The position numbers and the translations under genes were made by a program. From Ampullaceana balthica (taxonomy: Eukaryota; Mollusca; Gastropoda; Lymnaeidae): 64,000 nt of DNA. The DNA lies in NCBI GenBank assembly GCA_944989445.1, contig CALYLW010000126.1:558001-622000 (forward strand), given 5' to 3'. This document shows, one piece after another, positions 10,101 to 22,800 of the stretch. The number at the start of each line of letters is the position of its first letter. The stretch's first letter is position 1. A model generated the notes under the pieces. It saw only the letters and a list, made by a program, of their open reading frames with translations. It was not told where the DNA came from and searched no databases.

Positions 10101-12538
10101 TTCTCTATCCTGTATTGTTCTCATAGCGGCATTGTTCTCTATCCTGTATTGTTCTCATAGCGGCATTGTTCTCTATCCTGTATTGTTCTTATAGCGGCAT
10201 TGTTCTCTATCCTGTATTGTTCTTATAGCGGCATTGTTCTCTATCCTGTATTGTTCTCATAGCGGCATTGTTCTCTATCCTGTATTGTTCTCATAGCGGC
10301 ATTGTTCTCTATCCTGTATTGTTCTTATAGCGGCATTGTTCTCTATCCTGTATTGTTCTTATAGCGGCATTGTTCTCTATCCTGTATTGTTCTCATAGCG
10401 GCATTGTTCTCTATCCTGTATTGTTCTTATAGCGGCATTGTTCTCTATCCTGTATTGTTCTTATAGCGGCATTGTTCTCTATCCTGTATTGTTCTTATAG
10501 CGGCATTGTTCTCTATCCTGTATTGTTCTTATAGCGGCATTGTTCTCTATCCTGTATTGTTCTCATAGCGGCATTGTTCTCTATCCTGTATTGTTCTCAT
10601 AGCGGCATTGTTCTCTATCCTGTATTGTTCTCATAGCGGCATTGTTCTCTATCCTGTATTGTTCTTATAGCGGCATTGTTCTCTATCCTGTATTGTTCTT
10701 ATAGCGGCATTGTTCTCTATCCTGTATTGTTCTCATAGCGGCATTGTTCTCTATCCTGTATTGTTCTCATAGCGGCATTGTTCTCTATCCTGTATTGTTC
10801 TTATAGCGGCATTGTTCTCTATCCTGTATTGTTCTTATAGCGGCATTGTTCTCTATCCTGTATTGTTCTCATAGCGGCATTGTTCTCTATCCTGTATTGT
10901 TCTCATAGCGGCATTGTTCTCTATCCTGTATTGTTCTCATAGCGGCATTGTTCTCTATCCTGTATTGTTCTCATAGCGGCATTGTTCTCTATCCTGTATT
11001 GTTCTCATAGCGGCATTGTTCTCTATCCTGTATTGTTCTCATAGCGGCATTGTTCTCTATCCTGTATTGTTCTCATAGCGGCATTGTTCTCTATCCTGTA
11101 TTGTTCTCATAGCGGCATTGTTCTCTATCCTGTATTGTTCTCATAGCGGCATTGTTCTCTATCCTGTATTGTTCTTATAGCGGCATTGTTCTCTATCCTG
11201 TATTGTTCTTATAGCGGCATTGTTCTCTATCCTGTATTGTTCTCATAGCGGCATTGTTCTCTATCCTGTATTGTTCTCATAGCGGCATTGTTCTCTATCC
11301 TGTATTGTTCTTATAGCGGCATTGTTCTCTATCCTGTATTGTTCTCATAGCGGCATTGTTCTCTATCCTGTATTGTTCTCATAGCGGCATTGTTCTCTAT
11401 CCTGTATTGTTCTCATAGCGGCATTGTTCTCTATCCTGTATTGTTCTTATAGCGGCATTGTTCTCTATCCTGTATTGTTCTCATAGCGGCATTGTTCTCT
11501 ATCCTGTATTGTTCTTATAGCGGCATTGTTCTCTATCCTGTATTGTTCTCATAGCGGCATTGTTCTCTATCCTGTATTGTTCTTATAGCGGCATTGTTCT
11601 CTATCCTGTATTGTTCTCATAGCGGCATTGTTCTCTATCCTGTATTGTTCTCATAGCGGCGTTGTTCTCTATCCTGTATTGTTCTCATAGCGGCATTGTT
11701 CTCTATCCTGCATTGTTCTCATAGTGGCATTGTTCTCTATCCTGCATTGTTCTCATAGCGGCATTGTTCTCTATCTTGTATTGTTCTCATAGCGGCATTG
11801 TTCTCTATCCTGTATTGTTCTCATAGCGGCATTGTTCTCTATCCTGCATTGTTCTCATAGTGGCATTGTTCTCTATCCTGCATTGTTCTCATAGCGGCAT
11901 TGTTCTCTATCCTGCATTGTTCTCATAGTGGCATTGTTCTCTATCCTGCATTGTTCTCATAGCGGCATTGTTCTCTATCCTGCATTGTTCTCATAGTGGC
12001 ATTGTTCTCTATCCTGCATTGTTCTCATAGCGGCATTGTTCTCTATCCTGTATTGTTCTCATAGCGGCATTGTTCTCTATCCTGTATTGTTCTCATAGCG
12101 GCATTGTTCTCTATCCTGTATTGTTCTTATAGCGGCATTGTTCTCTATCCTGCATTGTTCTCATAGTGGCATTGTTCTCTATCCTGCATTGTTCTCATAG
12201 CGGCATTGTTCTCTATCCTGTATTGTTCTCATAGCGGCATTGTTCTCTATCCTGTATTGTTCTCATAGTGGCATTGTTCTCTATCCTGCATTGTTCTCAT
12301 AGCGGCATTGTTCTCTATCCTGTATTGTTCTCATAGCGGCATTGTTCTCTATCCTGTATTGTTCTCATAGTGGCATTGTTCTCTATCCTGTATTGTTCTC
12401 ATAGCGGCATTGTTCTCTATCCTGTATTGTTCTCATAGCGGCATTGTTCTCTATCCTGTATTGTTCTCATAGCGGCATTGTTCTCTATCCTGTATTGTTC
12501 TCATAGCGGCATTGTTCTCTATCCTGTATTGTTCTCAT
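7188..12538. repeat. Giant 34-bp minisatellite, about 157 copies
   Basis: Unit TATTGTTCTCATAGCGGCAT followed by TGTTCTCTATCCTG. The AGCGGC anchor falls at 7201, 10193 and 12505, exactly 88 and 156 periods apart, so there is no net indel. Copies differ at a few sites only: CTCATAG versus CTTATAG, AGCGGCAT versus AGTGGCGT, and late copies (from about 11.7 kb) with CCTGCATTG alternating in 68-bp dimers. The variant order reveals a 38-unit higher-order duplication (7637-8928 repeated from 8929). A degenerate TTATTCTCATACCAGCATTG motif at 7020-7100 may be the ancestral seed. The period is not a multiple of three and no long frame exists. Confidence 0.97.
7637..10220. repeat. 1,292-bp higher-order tandem duplication inside the 34-bp array
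   Basis: Label units A (CATAGCGGCAT), B (TTATAGCGGCAT), C (CATAGTGGCGT) and D (CATAGCGGCGT). The order BBBB A CC BB AAA CC D AAAA C A CCCC A BB, then a run of A, occurs from 7637 and again from 8929. The offset is 38 units of 34 bp. The match breaks near 10.2 kb, where the next B run has two units instead of four. Confidence 0.85.
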
Positions 12539-12544
12539 ACCCTG

Positions 12545-13090
12545 TTGTGTCCTATAAGACGATAACGCGTCCAAAGAAGTCATGATGAGGCTGGAGCTCT
12601 GATCTGGTGATGGTGATATTAGCTGATGGTCCGTTAGTCTAAAGATCATATTGTGAACAAGACCTCGTCCTTGACCCTGCGTGACATTAGGGCCTTCCTG
12701 CGACCAGATCATCCAGTCATTGTTCCCACGTTACCTCCCTTTATCACTGTTGATCACATGGAGAAGATGTTCTCATGCTGGTTTTTACCATATTAATATG
12801 ATGGTTATGAAGCACAAAAATCAATTACAGAACATTTTGATCTTATCGCTCGACGGGAGTTGCTGATAATTAAGCCCAAATGGGATTTTATTGAAGGAAT
12901 ATTGAGTAAAAAAAAATTATAATAATTTTCATTATTGGATACACTTATTAACATCAAACGATTTGGAATACCCTGAAAATACGTGAGATAACAAAGTACT
13001 GTAAAACATTAAACATCATTTTTTGATTATTATTTTAATGAAATTGAAGGCTTAAGCAACGGAATTCATGTGTTTGCCGACACATGTGTT
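12545..13090. other. No recognisable feature
   Basis: Flank of the large array. Short open frames on both strands show no family signature. Confidence 0.5.
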
Positions 13091-13124
13091 GTCTCTGATT
13101 GTTATATCTCTTCTAGCCAAGTTA

Positions 13125-13310
13125 ATTGAATCAGTTTGACTGTAGGAGTTTGACTGAATCAATTTGACTATATCAATTTAACTGCACTATTATGACTGTA
13201 TTATTTTGATTATTTCATTTTGACTATGGCAATTTCTTTTCATCATTTTGAAGGTATCAATTTAACAGCATCATTTTAACTAAATCAGTTCGACTTTATA
13301 AATTTTAACA
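13125..13310. repeat. Degenerate AT-rich minisatellite, about 13-20 bp
   Basis: Loose recurrences of ATCAATTTGACTG and ATCATTTTGACTA-like words about a dozen times, without a strict period. It is probably an old decayed array. Confidence 0.5.
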
Positions 13311-13857
13311 CATTCAAATGTGTTTTGTGTACAAGAATCCATCATTTTTACAAATTAATAATGATAAGATCTTAAAGACCAAAAATAATTTTGAATCTCA
13401 TTTCCTCAAATGAGTACTTTTTTTTACCTAAGTACTTTAAACTCACAAACCTGACGAAGCGATCAAAAATAATTTAAAAAATGATGAATGATTAATTTAA
13501 ACAACAACAAAAGACATACAATTTATTACTTTATAAAATAATAATACTAATGGTAATAATTATAATGAAATTTCTTGCCTGATTCTTCTTCTATTTATAG
13601 ACGGGCCAAAGATCAACACACATCATTACGACTTCTACATTTGGTCCCAAAACACTTCATTCACTTCTTCAGTGTTAATCTGGATCCAATTAAGAATTTT
13701 GTTACATAGTTATATTTTAAGGTATAAATCTCCCTGTTTCAAATCAAAGCATTTAGTTTCACGTAAAGACGAAGACGACAATACAAATTAATTGGAAGCC
13801 TCTTTGTGGCATTATTAAGTTTGCGGCACATACACAGTACGCGTATATTTCCAATGG

Positions 13858-14036
13858 TAAACCCAAGAGGAGAGCAGAAGTTAAACGCTCTCCTCTGTGT
13901 TAACCCAAGAAGCCAGTAGAGGTTTAACGCTCGCCCAGTGCTAAGCCAAGAAGCCATCAGAAGTTGAACGCTCTCCCCGGTGCTAACCCACGAAGCCAGC
14001 AGGAGTTGAACGCTCTTCCCAGTGCCTCCCCTGTGC
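13858..14036. repeat. 42-bp minisatellite, about 4 diverged copies
   Basis: Units start near 13858, 13901, 13942 and 13984 with the shared frame TAACCCAAGAAGCCAGCAGA, then AGTTGAACGCTCTCCCC. Copies differ by roughly 10-20%, so this array is much older than the large arrays in this window. Confidence 0.85.
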
Positions 14037-14039
14037 TAA

Positions 14040-16060
14040 CTCAACTAATGATGGTCATTCTGGTCCCATCTTATCACCAGACGCCATCTTGTGTATGCTA
14101 TCACGTACCGGCTCATGGCCAGCTGATAGATTCGGGCTCCCTGTGGGGAGCTCAGAATTGAAATTTGGATTGAGAAATAGCGCAAGTGCGTCAAGTGGAA
14201 ACATCCTAAAGCATTACCAGAGTTAGTTATACATTATTTTTGAGCATCTCCTGAACGTTGGATCCAAAATTCTAGGCCTTATTTTAAATGGAAAAAAATA
14301 ATTGTAGTCACTTTAGACAGTATAGACGGTTTTCTTTCTCTTTTTTTATAGACATGATAATTTCAGAATATCCAACAACAGTCAAGAAATGTGACAGCCA
14401 CAAAGAGAAAGGTAGACAACAACGTGTCTATATCTATTCTTGAAATCTTGATTTTATTTGTTCAAGCAGTGATGTTAGTGTTCGTCATTGATGAACATTT
14501 GAGTTTAGTCCCTTTATTCAATCACAACTTCGACTTATCTACGCTTTTATGTATGACTTCCAAGCCTTGATAGCCTTAACGAATAATAGCCAGAAATTTT
14601 GAATTTATTGGCATTTTTGGAATTGGGGTCTAAGGAAGTTTACTTACCCCGCTGCCATTGTTATGTGGGTCAAGTCAAGTCTGACCATAAAGCCGTCTCA
14701 TGTGGTAAGCGATGCCCACAGATTCTTTGGACGGTGTCGAACTTACCGGACAAGATTCACAAGGCCCTCCCATCCTAAAGATGTCACTTGTCTGCAACCT
14801 CACCCCCCCCCCATCCTAACGATGCCAATAGTCTGTAACCTCTCCCCCTCCTATCAGGAATACAAGTAATGCGTTGACCAATTTCAAAAGAAAAGACGCA
14901 TTCCAATGACAGAAAGTCCAATAAACTGGACATTTCCAAACAGAACAATCTCTTTTTGAAAGTTACCGTTTAAGATAAAGTGATCGTTACTTTATATTCA
15001 TTAGGAGTGACGTCACATCATTGTAACGATGTAGTTGATGAAGCTATACGTTTTTAAAAATTATATTTTGTAATAATTTAGCGAATATAAATTTCGAAAA
15101 TTTTAACTTGCTATATTCAAAATGAAATATTATTGTATTTCCTGAGAGTCCATGCGATTTATGCAGATCAGAGATATTACAGAATGCAATTCAATGAATC
15201 TTTCCATGTTGTACACGTGAAGACGCCTGTGCTGTTGTCTAACGATATAATTTATAAGGGCCCATTACAAATGTTCCCGCTTTTACGTTGGGATTGAATG
15301 TTTAATGTAACGCACCAGTTTGCGGATGCCTCCTTTATTCTACACAGAGTGCAGCTCTATAAATAACGTAATAATCTAATTCTTAACTTCACTCTGAGTT
15401 GTCTACCCCAAACGCATCCATTATTTATTTGGTTCCTTTATTCCTCCAAAGTTTAACATCGTACAGTAACAGAAAGAAAAAGAAAAAGTGATTCTCCGAT
15501 TTTTGCATTCAATTGAAGGCGTCCATTTGTTACCAAGACATTACGTGCTCAGAATGTATTTTGAATACCTCAGTTGATTGTGTAAACTTTTGTGTAGCTG
15601 CAACGAAGTTTTCCTTAAAAATACGATACATGTTATGCTATAATCAAAACAAATATTTTATTTACAACAGTATTTAAAGCTATTCAATGAAAAAAATTAC
15701 AATTTTCCGTATACAATTATCACGATGAAGAAAAAAATTCCACTCCCCCGAGTAGTTAAACTTGAACCGAAGAGACTTAAATCACCAACATTCGGGTGAC
15801 AGAGTCTAGTCAGCACTTGATTTGATTTAGTGAGTTTACATAACTAGTCATGACCGGCTGAATAGACGCCTCTGATTGGACAATACAGGGCTGTTTGACG
15901 CAGTCTCAGAGGGACCGAAATGCTAGCGGGGAGGGAATGTGTTGACTAAACGAGCGATTTTCATGGCACTTTAGGACGTCCAGGCAGATTATGAGGAGAA
16001 GTTTTATGGAAAATGCCGCCTGTCTGCTTATAAAGTCTATTTTGTAAAGGCTTCAGGGGG
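14040..16060. other. No recognisable gene
   Basis: About 2 kb, unique within this window and mostly AT-rich, with a less AT-rich patch at 14.64-14.87 kb. I see no conserved domain, RNA gene or transposon terminus. Confidence 0.5.
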
Positions 16061-16250
16061 AAATTGGTGTCAAAATTGTCTTGTAACACTACAAAAGATA
16101 TAACTGTTGGTATTTACCAGGCTGTAGACCATAGGTTTAAACACAAAGTGTTCGTGGAATCGGAAAAGATAAACGGTGACAATGGAAAACCATCTTCGGC
16201 AATTAAAAACCAAGAGGATGATGATCTACGTTCAAAACAATTTAAAGGAT

Positions 16251-16364
16251 GTGTTAACAAGTGTGTTAAGAAGTGTGTTAAGAAGTGTGTTAAGAAGTGT
16301 GTTAAGAAGTGTGTTAACAAGTGTGTTAACAAGTGTGTTAACAAGTATGTTAACAAGTGTGTGA
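16251..16364. repeat. 12-bp minisatellite, about 9.5 copies
   Basis: Unit GTGTTAACAAGT or GTGTTAAGAAGT, with the two versions grouped as one AAC copy, four AAG copies and then AAC copies. A frame through it reads repeated KCV-N/K-K residues, but it opens upstream with a non-ATG codon and has no domain. Confidence 0.95.
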
Positions 16365-16384
16365 AACAAATCCTGACCTGAAGC

Positions 16385-17165
16385 AATTCATATGTTTGAC
16401 ACAATAGTTAGACAATTCAAACTTTGATCCGAAAAGTTGACATGTTGACTGTTTTAGTGACTAAATGCTGCGAGATCAAGCGAAAGAGAGAAAAATTCAT
16501 TGCTCTATCAGAAAAGGCACTTGAGAAATTTAGCAATGATGTTTGACAAACCATTTTACCCAACATTAGTGAGGCAATGTCGTTTATGTTGCTGTGATCA
16601 ATGAAATCATGAAACTAAAAAAACTAAATAGTGTAGGCCTACTTTTATGTGACACAAATCATGTATACTGCAAATGAAACTTATCTTAGATTAGTACTGA
16701 GACTGTCTAAGTGCAGTTAACTATGTTGAGATATTCGATGATGAAAATATAATTAATTTTCTTTCAGTCTTATTATAATGTATATTGATGTGTTCTCGGT
16801 AACATAATAACATCTCTTAATCAAGTCATTCCTAAGTTGATCAAATTTATAAACTTTCCAAGCGACAAACAACTTGTTCTTTTTGCTACTTAAAAACACA
16901 TGACGGAGACAGTATTTTATATCAGCAATGGATTGTTCCTTCTAAAAAAGCATTATTTTATTCTGTAAAAACAAAGTCCAGTTTGTTGGCATACATCAGC
17001 TTCGGTTTAAAAAAAACAATATCAATTTCACCTTCGTAAGTTACGTCTAATTGTTTTTTTTTCTTTAATCTAAAGTTTCGCAATTAATTTTCAGTAAGTC
17101 TTAATGAGGCTGAGAAATTAGATATTGCAACGGTGACTTTGTAGGTCTAAGGTTTCAGTTGAAAT
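16385..17165. other. No recognisable feature
   Basis: AT-rich sequence unique within this window, between two arrays. Confidence 0.5.
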
Positions 17166-17167
17166 GA

Positions 17168-19138
17168 CTTTTTAAAAAGTACATGTGTCTGTGTAATGAT
17201 GTTAAAAAGTACATGTGTCTGTGTAATAATGTTAAAAAGTAAATGTGTGTGTAATGATGTTAAAAAGTACATGTTTGTGTGTAATGATTTTAAAAAGTAC
17301 ATGTGTGTGTGTAATGATGTTAAAAAGTACATGTGTGTGTGTAATGATGTTAAAAAGTACATGTGTCTGTGTAATGATGTTAAAAAGTACACGTGTCTGT
17401 GTAATGATGTTAAAAAGTACGTGTGTCTGTGTAATGATTTTAAAAAGTACATGTGTGTGTAATGATGTTAAAAAGTACATGTGTGTGTGTAATGATGTTA
17501 AAAAGCACATGTGTATGTGTAATGATGTTAAAATGTACATGTGTCTGTGTAATGATGTTAAAAAGTACATGTGTATGTGTAATGATGTTAAAAAGTACAT
17601 GTGTGTGTGTAATGATGTTAAAAAGTACATGTGCCTGAGTAATGATGCTAAAAAGTACATGTGTCTGTGTAATGGTGTTAAAAAGTACGTGTGTCTGTGT
17701 AATGATGTTAAAAAGTACATGTGTGTGTAATGGTGTTAAAAAGTACATGTGCCTGAGTAATGATGTTAAAAAGTACATGTGGCTGTGTAATGATGTTTAA
17801 AAGTACATGTGTGTGTAATGGTGTTAAAAAGTACATGTGCCTGAGTAATGATGTTAAAAAGTACATATGTCTGTGTAATGGTGTTAAAAAGTACATGTGT
17901 GTGTAATGATGTTAAAAAGTACATGTGTCAGTGTAATGATGTTAAAAAGTACATGTGTCAGTGTAATGATGTTAAAAAGTACATGTGTCAGTGTAATGAT
18001 GTTAAAAAGTACATATGTCTGTGTAATGATGTTAAAAAGTACATGTGTCTGTGTAATGATGTTAAATAGTACATGTATGTGTAATGATGTTAAAAAGTAC
18101 ATGTGTGTGTAATGATGTTAAAAAGTACATATGTCTGTGTAATGATGTTAAAAAGTACATGTGTCAGTGTAATGATGTTAAAAAGTACATATGTCTGTGT
18201 AATGATGTTAAAAAGTACATGTGTCTGTGTAATGATGTTAAATAGTACATGTATGTGTAATGATGTTAAAAAGTACATGTGTCTGTGTAATGATATTAAA
18301 AAGTACATGTGTGCGTAATGATGTTAAAAAGTACATGTGTGTGTGTAATGATATTAAAAAGTACATGTGTGCGTAATGATGTTAAAAAGTACATGTGTGT
18401 GTAATGATGTTAAAATGTACGTGTGTGTGTAATGATGTTAAAAAGTACATGTGTCTGAGTAATGATGTTAAAAAGTACATGTGTCAGTGTAATGATGTTA
18501 AAAAGTACATGTGTCAGTGTAATGATGTTAAAAAGTACATGTGTGTGTGTAATGATGTTAAAAAGTACATGTGTGTGTGTAATGATGTTAAAAAGTACAT
18601 GCGTGTGTAATGATGTTAAAAAGTACATGTGTGGGTAATGATGTTAAAAAGTACATGTGTGTGTAATGATGTTAAAAAGTACATGTGTCTGAGTAATGAT
18701 GTTAAAAAGTACATGTGTCAGTGTAATGATGTTAAAAAGTACATGTGTGTTTAATGATGTTAAAAAGTACATGCGTGTGTAATGATGTTAAAAAGTACAT
18801 GTGTGGGTAATGATGTTAAAAAGTACATGCGTGTGTAATGATGTTACAAAGTACATGTGTATGGGTAATGATGTTAACAAGTACATGTGTATGTGTAATG
18901 ATGTTAAAAAGTACATGCGTGTGTAATGATGTTACAAAGTACATGTGTATGGGTAATGATGTTAACAAGTACATGTGTCTGTGTAATGATGTTAAAAAGT
19001 ACATGTGTCTGTGTAATGATGTTACAAAGTACATGTGTATGTGTAATGATGTTAACAAGTACATGTGTCTGTGTAATGATGTTAAAAAGTACATGTGTAT
19101 GTGTAATGATGTTAAAAAGTACATGTGTATGTGTAATG
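17168..19138. repeat. 30-bp minisatellite, left block
   Basis: Unit GTACATGTGTCTGTGTAATG plus ATGTTAAAAA, with common 28-bp versions lacking one TG. Variants concentrate in the GTGTCTGTGT segment (GTGTATGTGT, GTGTCAGTGT, GTGCCTGAGT). Local higher-order blocks are visible, for example the pair around 18001-18090 and 18185-18270, which shares the ATATGTCTG, then AAATAGTACATGTATG signature. The same array resumes at 23177 after the LINE. Long frames here follow from the 30-bp period. Confidence 0.97.
19128..19138 (+). repeat. Target-site duplication, left (11 bp)
   Basis: TATGTGTAATG sits immediately before the LINE and is repeated at 23177-23187, where the array phase resumes from the same point. 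In an uninterrupted array this 11-mer would occur once per unit, so its presence on both sides marks a duplicated target. Confidence 0.85.
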
Positions 19139-19488
19139 TGGTCCAAGGTTGTCATTGCCAGGGTGGGGGTGGAAGATAAGCATCCACTCCTCTAGAAATG
19201 CCCTATAAGGCTTGCGTCTCTTAATGCCTCTGTCAACCAAAATCCAGCTCCTGGCCTTCTCGCGTGGCTCACACAAAAGCCCGGCGGACCATGTTTCTAC
19301 TAACAGGAGAAGGGATGAAGGCGGTCAACTGGCGCCTCAAAACCAGTAGCTTCGGGTAGATGAGACTCGTTAACCATGGTCGGTAGCTCATCTAGGAGAG
19401 GGAAACTCTTATTCTAAACCTCCGCTGCCTTGCGGCTAAACCCTCATGGGAAAGGCTAGGGGAGTAAACCCCGACAGAAAATCAGGAA

Positions 19489-19791
19489 ATGGAGCTCCTA
19501 AGGCGGTCTGCTATTGAAACAAATTGCATTCCGGCAGCTCCTGCGACGCGAATGGTGCCAAGCCGTATCGACATTAGTCGTTCCATTGGATCCACCATTG
19601 GCGTGGAGAGGGGGGATCTGCTGTTTGGGCAGCAGCTGGTTCTCCATAGTAACACGCCCAGGCTTTATCTTTACTGGAGAGGACACTCCAGCATCGCCGC
19701 AAGGTGTGAACACAACACGGGAAGCAGCAGTTTACCGGTTATAAGCCATAGCTCAATTGGCGTAGAGCTAGGCGCCAGGGGTTGCTTCTGA
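19489..19791 (+). CDS. Possible short upstream ORF of the LINE
   Basis: A 100-codon frame starting at an ATG (19489) and stopping at 19791, 17 bases before the ATG of the main LINE protein. I recognise no domain: the product has several Cys and Arg residues but no clear zinc knuckle. Some RTE-type elements carry a short ORF1 ahead of ORF2, so this could be a small ORF1 or a regulatory upstream frame. It could equally be chance within a GC-richer leader. Coding is unproven. Confidence 0.3.
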   Translation: MELLRRSAIETNCIPAAPATRMVPSRIDISRSIGSTIGVERGDLLFGQQLVLHSNTPRLYLYWRGHSSIAARCEHNTGSSSLPVISHSSIGVELGARGCF

Positions 19792-19808
19792 CGGTGGGAG
19801 AGATCACC

Positions 19809-22800
19809 ATGTCTCAATGGATCGCTACCGCCCGCCTCAAGCTGGGCAGCCCCCAGCCAATAAGGTGCTATCCCGCCATGGCCTACCTGCTCCACTGGGT
19901 GCATGGAGCTCAGAGGAACTTCTCAACAAGTAGGCCAGTAAATCCTGCTCCTAGAAATAAAAAAACAAAAGATAAGAAGACTCCAGCTCTTCGCCTAGCA
20001 AGCTGGAACGTTAGGACTATGTGTCCAGGCATTACTGCCGACCTGCAGCTTATTGATGATGCCAGGAAGTCAGCCATCATTGACAGGGAGCTTACCAGAC
20101 TAAACATCGACATTGCCTGCCTTCAGGAGACTAGACTCCCAGAAAGTGGTACCATAAAAGAATGCAACTACACTTTCTTCTGGCAGGGTGGACCAATGGA
20201 CACACCAAGGCAACATGGGGTTGGTTTTGCCATAAAAAATGGACTCTGCTCCTCCATAGAACCCCCAACAAAGGGCACTAAAAGAATACTAACATTACGA
20301 CTATCTACATCCTCAGGATTAGCCAACATCATCAGTGCTTATGCTCCAACCTTATCCTCGAGCTCAGAAGCAAAAGACAAGTTCTATGAAGATCTCAATC
20401 AAACACTAGCCAGCATACCCCCCAATGAAGCAATCTACCTCCTTGGTGACTTCAATGCAAGAGTTGGAAGTGATCACATGGCCTGGCCAACTTGCCTCGG
20501 TTATTTTGGAAGAGGCAGGCTAAATGAAAATGGGCAGAGATTACTAGAGATGTGCTGCTTACATGGACTATGTGTCACAAATACTTTCTTCAACTGCAAA
20601 GCAATCCACCAAGTGTCATGGAGGCATCCCCGCTCTAAACACTGGCACCAACTAGATCTCATCATCACAAGACGCACACAACTGGCCAGTGTCCTCCTCA
20701 CGCGCAGTTACCACAGTGCAGACTGTGACACAGATCATTCCTTAGTGGCTAGCAAGGTAAGGTTACTGCCAAAGAAATTGTACCGCAACAAAAACAAGGG
20801 GAAACCACGCATAGGCATCTGCTCCACCAAGAATCCAGAGAGAACAGCAGAATACACCCAGAGACTACAAGAAGCTCTTGTACAAGTGCCACCAGTAGAC
20901 ACTATTGAGTCCAAGTGGTCACATCTGCGGGACACCATATATGGCTCAGCTATTGCGGCATTCGGCAAGAGAGAACGCAAAAGTGCAGACTGGTTTGAGG
21001 CCCACTGGGAGGATATGAAGCATGTCACCGATGCAAAAAGAAAGGCTCTTTTAGCCTATAAAGACAGGCCTTGCCCAGAAACTCTACATTCCCTTAAGAG
21101 CGCCAAGAAAAATGCCCAGCAGGCAGCTCGCCACTACGCTAACACGTACTGGCTCAATCTAAGTTCCAGCATACAGTCAGCTGCTGATAGAGGCGATACA
21201 AAGGCTATGTACGAGAATATAAAACAAGCAACAGGCCCTCTGACCTCCAAGACAGCACCCTTAATGTCAAAAGCAGGGGAAATTATCACTGATCGGGACA
21301 AGCAACTCAAACGGTGGATCGAGCACTACCTGGAGTTGTACGCAACTATAAATCATGTCTCAACTGCTGCCCTGGACGATATCCCAGACCTGCCGGTCAT
21401 GGAAGAGCTCGATAGCCTACCCACAATGGTCGAGCTAAGTAGAGCCATAGATTGCCTAGCCTGCGGGAAAGCCCCTGGTAATGATGGAATTCCTCCAGAA
21501 GTTCTCAAATGTGGAAAAGAAATACTTCTACAGCCTTTGCATGACCTCCTCACTCTGTGCTGGGAACAGGGGCAGATACCGCAGGAGTTAAAAGATGCCA
21601 ACATCGTTACACTGTACAAAAATAAAGGAGACAAGAGTGACTGCAACAACTATCGTGGAATCTCTCTCCTCAGTATAGTTGGAAAGACCTTCGCCCGAGT
21701 TGCATTAGCACGCCTGCAGACCCTAGCATCGCGTGTACTCCCAGAATCACAGTGCGGCTTTCGAGCCGGAAGATCAACCATAGACATGATCTTCTCTCTG
21801 CGCCAGCTGCAGGAGAAATGCAGGGAGCAACATATGCCTCTATACATCGCGTTCGTCGACCTAACTAAAGCTTTTGATCTTGTCAGCAGAAGCGGCCTTT
21901 TCCAGATCTTAGTAAAAATAGGCTGCCCTACACATCTGCTTAACATCATCAAGCAATTCCACGAAAACATGCAGGGCACAGTGTGCTATAACGGTGCCAC
22001 ATCTGAGGCTTTCCCAGTAAGTAGTGGAGTAAAGCAAGGCTGCGTGTTGGCACCTACTCTATTCGCAATATTCTTTTCCATCTTACTCCAGTATGCCTTC
22101 AAGAACAATAGTGAGGGGATATACATCCACACCAGAGCTGACGGGAGTTTATTCAATATTGCCCGACTTAGAGCCAAGACCAAAATAAGGAAGATTTTGC
22201 TGCGCGAGCTCTTATTTGCAGACGATGCCGCCTTAATATCCCACACAGCAGACGGCCTGCAGAGCCTTGTATCCAGCTTCTCCGCTGCCTGCAAAGAGTT
22301 TGGCCTGACCATAAGTATAAAGAAAACCAACATTATGGCACAGTATGCTGCCTCTCTCCCGACTATCACCATTGACGACTGCAACCTGGATGCTGTTGAC
22401 AGTTTTACTTATCTGGGATCAAACATCTCGAGCACCCTCTCACTGGAAGATGAGATAAGTAGTAGGATAGGGAAGGCAGCAACTGTTATGGCTAGACTGT
22501 ACAAAAGAGTCTGGTCCAATGCTAAACTCACAGCAAGGACTAAGCTGCAGGTATACCAGGCCTGCGTACTGAGCACACTCCTCTATGGATGCGAGTCTTG
22601 GACCACCTATACCAGGCATGAAAGAAGGCTCAATAGCTTCCACCTCAGATGCCTGCGCCGCATCCTAGACATCAAATGGCAAGAGAAAGTCCCCAACACA
22701 GAGGTCCTGGCTCAAGCAAGCATGAGTAGTATTGCAGCAATATTAACCCAAAGACGCCTCCGTTGGCTTGGACACGTCAAGAGGATGCAAACTGGTCGCA

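Noticed and set aside
7188..12538. CRISPR-like array
   Set aside because: Units are contiguous without unique spacers, in a eukaryotic context. It is a minisatellite.
14630..14870. Possible exon with a GGTAAGTA donor on the minus strand
   Set aside because: A single splice-like word with no matching acceptor or conserved reading frame.
16064..16381. 105-codon Cys/Lys-rich repeat protein
   Set aside because: The frame opens at GTG rather than ATG, and the Cys/Lys content comes only from the 12-bp array.
17147..19195. Many 60-162-codon frames in the 30-bp array
   Set aside because: Period divisible by three. All are array shadows.
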